The position numbers and the translations under genes are program-made. From assembly GCF_014217785.1 (NCBI RefSeq), contig NZ_CP048814.1:4706001-4770000 (forward strand): a DNA stretch of 64,000 bases, written 5' to 3'. Below the pieces are notes generated by a model. It was not told the origin of the DNA, did no database searches, and was given only the letters and a program-made list of their open reading frames with translations. Of this stretch, positions 56,187 to 64,000 are shown piece after piece. Every line of letters starts with the position of its first letter. Within the stretch, counting starts at the first letter, position 1. This DNA comes from Rhodococcus triatomae. GTDB lineage: Bacteria; Actinomycetota; Actinomycetes; Mycobacteriales; Mycobacteriaceae.

Positions 56187-57128
56187 CTAGGCCCTCCTTC
56201 CACGCCATCCGGTCACGGGCAGTTCGAACTTGCGCACCAGCCGGTCGGTGAAGGGGGCCGAGTCCAGCCGCACCCATTCGAGGGGTTCGCGTCCCCGGAC
56301 GATCTCGACCCGCCCCCCGGCGGGGAGTTGCAACGTCCGGCGGCCGTCGCAGAAGACCAGGCCGTCGTGGCTACCGGCCAGGGTCTCGACGGCGATGAGC
56401 GATTCCGGGCTGGTCACCAACGGGCGCGCGAACAACGCGTGCGCGTTGCTCGGCACCACCAGCAGCGCCTCGAGTTCCGGCCACACCACGGGACCGCCCG
56501 CGGAGAACGCGTATGCCGTCGACCCGGTGGGCGTCGACACGAGGACACCGTCACAGCCGAAGGTGGACACCGGCCTGCCGTCCACCTCGAGTACCACCTC
56601 GAGTACCCCGAGTCGCGAGCGGTTCTCGATGCTCGCCTCGTTGAGTGCCCAGCCTCGCTCGATCACCGTGTCGTCGACCCGGACCAGGACGTCCAGTGTC
56701 ATCCGGTGCTCGATCCGGTATTCGCGGCGCACGACCTGCCCGAGCGCCTCGTCGAGGTGCTCGGCCTCGGCCTCCGCCAGGAATCCGATGTGGCCCAGGT
56801 TGATTCCGAGGACCGGCACCGACGCGGCCTGAGCCAGCTCCGCGGCACGCAGGAACGTCCCGTCACCGCCGAGCACCAGCACCATCTCGCACCCGGACGC
56901 GGAGTCCGGGCCCGGGTGCACCGCGGTGACGTCGAGATCCTGCACGGCATCCGGGGAAATCCCCAGCGCGTCGGCCTCGTCCAGCAGCACTCGCAGGCCG
57001 ATGCCCGCACCGGCGAAGATCTTCCCCACCCGCAGAGCCGTGTCCTCGAGCGCCCGGTGCGCGGGGTGGGCGACGAGCAGTATCCGTCGCTGCCCGTCGC
57101 CGGGGACACCGGCACCCTGTCCGGTCAC
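56187..57128 (-). CDS. ppnK: NAD kinase
   Basis: A ~313-residue enzyme making NADP from NAD. Hallmarks: [56 protein letters not shown] and [16 protein letters not shown] 57128 is chosen (AGGGGA 4-5 nt upstream); the GTG at 57143, overlapping the tlyA stop, is also possible. It lies between tlyA and recN, as in mycobacteria. Confidence 0.95.
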   Translation of the reverse strand: MTGQGAGVPGDGQRRILLVAHPAHRALEDTALRVGKIFAGAGIGLRVLLDEADALGISPDAVQDLDVTAVHPGPDSASGCEMVLVLGGDGTFLRAAELAQAASVPVLGINLGHIGFLAEAEAEHLDEALGQVVRREYRIEHRMTLDVLVRVDDTVIERGWALNEASIENRSRLGVLEVVLEVDGRPVSTFGCDGVLVSTPTGSTAYAFSAGGPVVWPELEALLVVPSNAHALFARPLVTSPESLIAVETLAGSHDGLVFCDGRRTLQLPAGGRVEIVRGREPLEWVRLDSAPFTDRLVRKFELPVTGWRGRRA

Positions 57129-57139
57129 TGCTTCCCCTT

Positions 57140-57964
57140 TCACTGGGGCCCCTCCTCCACCGCAGCCTGCACGACGGCCTCCAGCGAGGCCGGTCGATCT
57201 TCCTCCGCGACCTCCCCGGATCGCAACCACAGGAAGTACTCCACGTTCCCGGAGGGCCCGGGCAACGGGCTGGCCACGACACCGAGCGTGTGCAATCCCG
57301 CGCGTTCCGCGGCGCGAGCCACGTCGAGGACCGCGGCAGCACGGAGTTCGGGATCGCGGACCACTCCGCCACTGCCGACATTGTCCTTGCCGACCTCGAA
57401 CTGCGGCTTCACCATCGGAATCAGATCCCCGCCTTCCGCGATACACGCGACGAAGGCGGGCAACACGAGTGTCAACGAGATGAACGACAGATCGGCGACG
57501 ACGAGATCCACCCGGCCGCCGATCTGCTCGGCATCGAGGCTGCGGACGTTCGTCCGGTCGAGGACGTGTACCCGCTCGTCCGATTGCAACCGCCACACCA
57601 ACTGGCCGTACCCGACGTCTGCGGCGACGACTTCCCGCGCACCTCGCTGCAGCAGGACGTCGGTGAATCCTCCTGTCGAGGCACCGGCGTCCAGGCATCG
57701 ACGGCCGGACACGCCGAGCCCACGGGGTTCGAAGGCCGAGAGGGCACCGAGAAGTTTGTGCGCTCCCCGCGACGCCCAGGACACCTCGTCGGGCACGTCC
57801 ACGACGCGCAGCGGGGTACCCACCTCGATCGCGGTCGCGGGTTTCGTCGCGGGTGCCCCGGAGATGAGGACTCGACCTTCCGAGATCAGTTCCTGTGCGT
57901 GGTCACGGGAGCGGGCCAGTCCGCGGCGTACCAACTCGGCGTCCACGCGTGCTCGACGCGCCAC
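57140..57964 (-). CDS. tlyA: 16S/23S rRNA (cytidine-2'-O)-methyltransferase TlyA
   Basis: A 274-residue methyltransferase. The N-terminal S4-like domain ([27 protein letters not shown]) precedes a Rossmann SAM domain ([56 protein letters not shown]). In M. tuberculosis it 2'-O-methylates 16S C1409 and 23S C1920; loss gives capreomycin resistance. GTG 57964 matches the conserved start [12 protein letters not shown] and lies 1 bp after the upstream stop. Confidence 0.95.
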   Translation of the reverse strand: MARRARVDAELVRRGLARSRDHAQELISEGRVLISGAPATKPATAIEVGTPLRVVDVPDEVSWASRGAHKLLGALSAFEPRGLGVSGRRCLDAGASTGGFTDVLLQRGAREVVAADVGYGQLVWRLQSDERVHVLDRTNVRSLDAEQIGGRVDLVVADLSFISLTLVLPAFVACIAEGGDLIPMVKPQFEVGKDNVGSGGVVRDPELRAAAVLDVARAAERAGLHTLGVVASPLPGPSGNVEYFLWLRSGEVAEEDRPASLEAVVQAAVEEGPQ

Positions 57965-57965
57965 C

Positions 57966-58196
57966 TCAGCTCTTGTCCACCGAGGCCAGGGCGCGAACCA
58001 ACACGTCGTGCGCCTGCTCGAGCAGTTGCGCGTTCGCGGACAGCACCGTTCCGCCGTCGCCGCCACCGTGCGCTGCCCCCGTCACCGGCTCGAGTTGTGA
58101 CAGCAGTCCGTCCACCTGCGCGTGGATACCCGCAGGGTCGATCGTCGGCGGTGGGCCCGGCAGGTGCTCGCCCGGCCGCGGAATCGGGGTGTTCAT
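57966..58196 (-). CDS. Small conserved protein (Rv1693 position)
   Basis: A 76-residue protein (MNTPIPRPGEHLPGPPPTID ... LLSQLEPVTGA ... VLSANAQLLEQAHDVLVRALASVDK). It is proline-rich at the N-terminus with a C-terminal helix. It corresponds in position and size to Rv1693, between the HAD phosphatase and tlyA. No function is known. Confidence 0.8.
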   Translation of the reverse strand: MNTPIPRPGEHLPGPPPTIDPAGIHAQVDGLLSQLEPVTGAAHGGGDGGTVLSANAQLLEQAHDVLVRALASVDKS

Positions 58197-58266
58197 CGCG
58201 CACAACGCTAGCCGATACCCGGCAGCGGCGCATACACGCCTCGGTGCCGGGAATGTCGCGTGTCCG

Positions 58267-59271
58267 TCACCGACCCCAGTCGGCGAACACCGCGGCAACG
58301 GCGGGATCGGACGAGGTCAACGCTTCGAAACCGGGGTGCTGCCAGGCAGCGATCGACACGTCACGCAGCAACCGGGCCCGGTCGAGGACACCGTCACCGC
58401 TCGCGGAGACGTCGAGGCCGGCATCGACGACGGTGACCTGGTGGGCGGGCTTGCCGCCGACTCGTGACGCCTCCGGTGACCGGCCCAATGCGGACAGATC
58501 CTCCGCCAGGAAGGTGGGCCGCTGCCCCGGCGCACATCGGAGGACATCCGCCGGTGTGCTGACCCCGGTCAGGACCAGCAACGAATCGAACCCTGCCGAG
58601 ACCGCGCCCTCGATGTCGGTGTCGAGGCGGTCGCCGACCACCAGCGGACGCTGTGCCCGGCTACGGGCCTGCGCATCCCGCATCAGCGGTTCGGCCGGCT
58701 TCCCGGCAACCACCGGCTCGACCCCGGTGGCACACCGCACTGCGGCCACCATCGAGCCGTTCCCGAGTACCAGTCCACGCTCGGTCGGCAGGGTCGAATC
58801 GACGTTCGTCGCCACCCAGAGCGCGCCGGCCCGGATCGCCAGAGTTGCCTCGGCGAGCAGACGCCACCCCGTCTCCGGCGAGTGTCCCTGAACGACAGCC
58901 ACGGGGCCGTCGTCGAACTCGCGCACGGGGACCAGTCCCGCCGCGGACACCTCGTCGACGAGCGCAGGGGCGCCCACGACCAGTACGGGCGATCCCGGAG
59001 GAATCCGCTGGGCGAGCACTCCCGCTGCCGACTGGGCGCTGGTCACCACCCTCTGCTCCGACGCGTCGAATCCGAGGGAGCACAGGTGTTCGGCCACCTC
59101 GGCGGGACCACGGCTGGCGTTGTTGGTGACGTACAGCTGCTCGGCGCCCGCCCCCGACAGGGCGTCGACCGCGCCGGGAACCGCCTCCGCTCCCTGGTAC
59201 AGGGTGCCGTCGAGGTCGAGCAGAAGCGCGTCGTACCGGGCGGAGAGTGACGAAGGAGAGTGCGACGACAT
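58267..59271 (-). CDS. HAD-superfamily phosphatase (NagD/PGP type, Rv1692)
   Basis: A 334-residue class IIA HAD. Nucleophile motif LLLDLDGTLYQGAEAVPGA; motif II VTNNASRGPAEVAEHL; motif IV LVVGDRLDTDIEGAVSAGFDSLLVLTGV. Family members dephosphorylate small phosphates such as glycerol-3-phosphate; Rv1692 is reported as a glycerol-3-phosphate phosphatase in lipid recycling, so that role is plausible. ATG 59271 (MSSHSPSS) chosen; AAGGAG is 12 nt upstream. Confidence 0.93.
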   Translation of the reverse strand: MSSHSPSSLSARYDALLLDLDGTLYQGAEAVPGAVDALSGAGAEQLYVTNNASRGPAEVAEHLCSLGFDASEQRVVTSAQSAAGVLAQRIPPGSPVLVVGAPALVDEVSAAGLVPVREFDDGPVAVVQGHSPETGWRLLAEATLAIRAGALWVATNVDSTLPTERGLVLGNGSMVAAVRCATGVEPVVAGKPAEPLMRDAQARSRAQRPLVVGDRLDTDIEGAVSAGFDSLLVLTGVSTPADVLRCAPGQRPTFLAEDLSALGRSPEASRVGGKPAHQVTVVDAGLDVSASGDGVLDRARLLRDVSIAAWQHPGFEALTSSDPAVAAVFADWGR

Positions 59272-59294
59272 GAGGAAGCGTGCTCCTTCGACGG

Positions 59295-60263
59295 TCAGGG
59301 CTGCTCGCCGGTCAGTTCGGCCACCCGCTCCTCGGCGTCGGTCTCGCCGTCCAGGTCCGCAGCCGCAGAGTTGAGGAACCATTCCAGGCCGTCCTCGACT
59401 CGACCGGCAGCCACCAGCGCATCCGCATACGCGTAGAACAACCGGGCCGCACCGGAGCCGGTACGCGCCGGGTCGAGTTCCGGAGTCTGCAGGGTGACGA
59501 CCGCCTGGTCGAACTGCCCGAGATCCATGCGAGCCCCGGCCACGACGATGCGCAGCTCGGTGGCCTCGTCACCGGTGAGTTTGGCCGCCTCGTCGCTGCG
59601 TCCGAGTTCGATGGCGCGTTCGGGACGGCCGAGACCGCGCTCGGCGTCCGCCATCACCGCCAACAGCCCTGGTCCGCCCGCCATCCGGCGCGCGGCGCGC
59701 AACTCGGAGAGCGCTTCGGCCCATTCTCCGGCGTGGTACGCGGTGATTCCTGCCGTCTCGCGGACGACGGCGATCCGTCCGGCCCGCTGCCGCGCCGCTC
59801 GCGCATGGGCAAGCGCGAGCCGCGGATCGTCCTCGATCAGGCGCCCGGCCATCACCAGATGCCGGGCCACCGTCTCGGCGTTCCGCTTGTCCAGGCTCAG
59901 CAGATCCCGGCGAACGGCGCCCTCGAGATCACTCGGCTGGACGTCGTCGGGAAGATCGGGTTCGTCGGGCCGCGCATCCTGACGCTGTGCGCGGTCTCCG
60001 CCGCGGCGGTCGTCGCCCTGGCCTCGTGGACCGAATCGTCCCTCGCCGCCACGACGAGGAGCGCCCCGGTTCTCGCTGCCGCGGTACTCACCCGGGCGCC
60101 GGTCGCGGTCACCCGTCGGTCGACGCTCTCCTGATGATCGGCGGTCATCCGCCGCTCGGCGGGGCCGGCCGGCCTCGCCGTCTCGTCGGGGGCGGTCCGA
60201 GCCTCGACCGTTCGGGGAGTCACCCCGCCGGAAGGGCCGACCTCCGTCGTTGCTCTCCGACAC
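59295..60263 (-). CDS. TPR-like repeat protein with Arg/Gly-rich N-terminus (Rv1691 type)
   Basis: A 322-residue protein. Residues 1-~95 are extremely Arg, Gly and Asp rich (RRDGEAGRPRRAADDRRSSG), probably disordered and nucleic-acid or rRNA binding. Then comes a helical repeat region (LAHARAARQRAGRIAVVRETAGITAYHAGEWAEALSELRAARR ... ADAERGLGRPERAIELGR), TPR-like. GTG 60263 has AGGAA 7 nt upstream; a TTG two codons earlier is less likely. The first gene of the cluster, next to the rRNA operon. Confidence 0.8.
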   Translation of the reverse strand: MSESNDGGRPFRRGDSPNGRGSDRPRRDGEAGRPRRAADDRRSSGERRPTGDRDRRPGEYRGSENRGAPRRGGEGRFGPRGQGDDRRGGDRAQRQDARPDEPDLPDDVQPSDLEGAVRRDLLSLDKRNAETVARHLVMAGRLIEDDPRLALAHARAARQRAGRIAVVRETAGITAYHAGEWAEALSELRAARRMAGGPGLLAVMADAERGLGRPERAIELGRSDEAAKLTGDEATELRIVVAGARMDLGQFDQAVVTLQTPELDPARTGSGAARLFYAYADALVAAGRVEDGLEWFLNSAAADLDGETDAEERVAELTGEQP

Positions 60264-60311
60264 AGTCAATTCCTTTCACCACACCACTCACACGAAAAGA
60301 CGCCGAAAACA

Positions 60312-60345
60312 CGAAAGGGGACCCGAATTGTCGGGTCCCCTTTCG
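60312..60345 (-). terminator. rRNA operon terminator
   Basis: CGAAAGGGGACCCGA (60312-60326) pairs with TCGGGTCCCCTTTCG (60331-60345). On the minus strand it lies just after the 5S gene and is followed by TGTTTTC. Confidence 0.88.
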
Positions 60346-60355
60346 CTCACGGATT

Positions 60356-60473
60356 GTACGGCGGTGTCCTATTCTCCCACACCCTGTCGAGTGCAGTACC
60401 ATCGGCGCTGGAGGGCTTAGCTTCCGGGTTCGGAATGGGACCGGGCGTTTCCCCTCCGCTATAGCCGCCGTAA
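60356..60473 (-). rRNA. rrf: 5S ribosomal RNA
   Basis: 118 nt on the minus strand. It opens TACGGCGGCTATAGCGG and ends near ACACCGCCGTAC, with the ends complementary. The conserved ACGCCCGGTCCCATTCCGAA and GAAGCTAAGCCC are present. Ends are good to a few bases. It is followed by a strong terminator at 60312-60345. Confidence 0.97.
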
Positions 60474-60562
60474 CTCTATGAAACTATCCACACACCCCCT
60501 ACACACCTGCACCCGTCTCCCACGTCACCGTGGGGACAGAGCATGTGGTGGGGGTATCTGTG

Positions 60563-60593
60563 TGTTGTTTCAGATACCGCACAGTGGACGCGT
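60563..60593 (-). other. 23S processing stalk, 3' flank
   Basis: GTGTTGTTT (60563-60571) and CACAGTGGACGCG (60581-60593) on the plus strand are exactly complementary to AAACAACAC and CGCGTCCACTGTG at the other flank of the 23S gene (63766-63774 and 63745-63757). In the precursor they close a stem at the base of 23S rRNA for RNase III-type cutting. Confidence 0.85.
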
Positions 60594-60606
60594 AACACCT
60601 TTGTGG

Positions 60607-63734
<3,128 letters not shown>

Positions 63735-64000
63735 CAAAGATGCTCGCGTCCACTGTGCAGTTCTCAAACAACACACAACCAGAAAGCCCCACCGCCACCA
63801 GACCACGTGATGTCACCACCACCCGCGGTATAACCGAAACTCCCTGATCGTCGTCACTCATCCAGAGAAGAAACACTCACGTGTTCTCTCAGGACCCAAC
63901 AGTGCATCGATATAACCCTCTTCCCCACCAGCACTCGGGCCGGCAGCAACGAAGAGAATACTTGTCAGCGTTCCACCCATGAGCTCCCACCGGACAACAT
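63735..64000 (-). other. 16S-23S internal transcribed spacer (partial)
   Basis: The spacer upstream of 23S up to the window edge. It holds the other half of the 23S processing stalk (CGCGTCCACTGTG at 63745-63757; AAACAACAC at 63766-63774). No tRNA gene is visible in the ~266 bp, as usual for rhodococci and mycobacteria. Confidence 0.85.

Noticed and set aside
55956..58100. Plus-strand frame of ~700 codons across recN, NAD kinase and tlyA
   Set aside because: Antisense to three well-supported genes.

Overview
The window is high-GC DNA from a mycolic-acid-containing actinomycete, most likely Rhodococcus or a close relative (genus inferred from gene content, not from an alignment). Two blocks follow the gene order of Mycobacterium tuberculosis Rv1822-Rv1837 and Rv1691-Rv1713, many genes start with GTG, and coupled GTGA/ATGA stop-start overlaps are common. 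No CRISPR array, prophage or secondary-metabolite cluster is visible.

Positions 1-10 kb hold a truncated M20 peptidase, tRNA-Leu(GAG), an SDR with a zinc-finger-like Cys cluster, a universal stress protein, a DUF2784 membrane protein, a trans-acting enoyl-reductase-like protein, malate synthase G (glcB), and a substrate-binding/VWA protein coupled to a metallophosphoesterase. From 10 to 20 kb (mostly minus strand) lie gcvP behind a tandem glycine riboswitch, an Rv1830-like MerR regulator, a bifunctional-nuclease-family protein, ftsR, garA, gcvH, two DUF881 proteins flanking a small basic protein, and a CDP-alcohol phosphatidyltransferase.

From 20 to 36 kb is a mixed metabolic region: NUDIX hydrolase, PepN-type aminopeptidase, aldo/keto reductase, a GAF regulator divergent from a flavin monooxygenase with an NTF2-like N-terminus, a siderophore utilisation pair (ferric-siderophore binding lipoprotein and siderophore-interacting reductase) opposite an AraC regulator with an IdeR-like box between them, AdhA-type alcohol dehydrogenase, SRPBCC protein, a secreted lipase/esterase with its own IdeR-like box, an AraC/GyrI regulator, an atypical pyruvate kinase and a MetX-like hydrolase.

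From 36.8 to 41.3 kb is a decayed island abutting tRNA-Pro(GGG): LysR remnant, DUF7716-like orphan, proC pseudogene with traceable lesions, truncated IS3-family element, and a multiply frameshifted large serine recombinase.

From 41.4 to 60.3 kb (all minus strand) runs the conserved chromosome-maintenance cluster. In transcription order it is TPR protein, HAD phosphatase, small protein, tlyA, NAD kinase, recN, steA, mctB/steB, an extra hydrolase, pyrG, NUDIX, xerD (apparently frameshifted), parA, scpA, scpB, rluB, cmk, der. It links DNA repair, envelope division factors, nucleotide synthesis, chromosome segregation and ribosome maturation. The window ends in 5S and 23S rRNA genes (minus strand), with the complementary flanks of the 23S processing stalk preserved, and part of the 16S-23S spacer.
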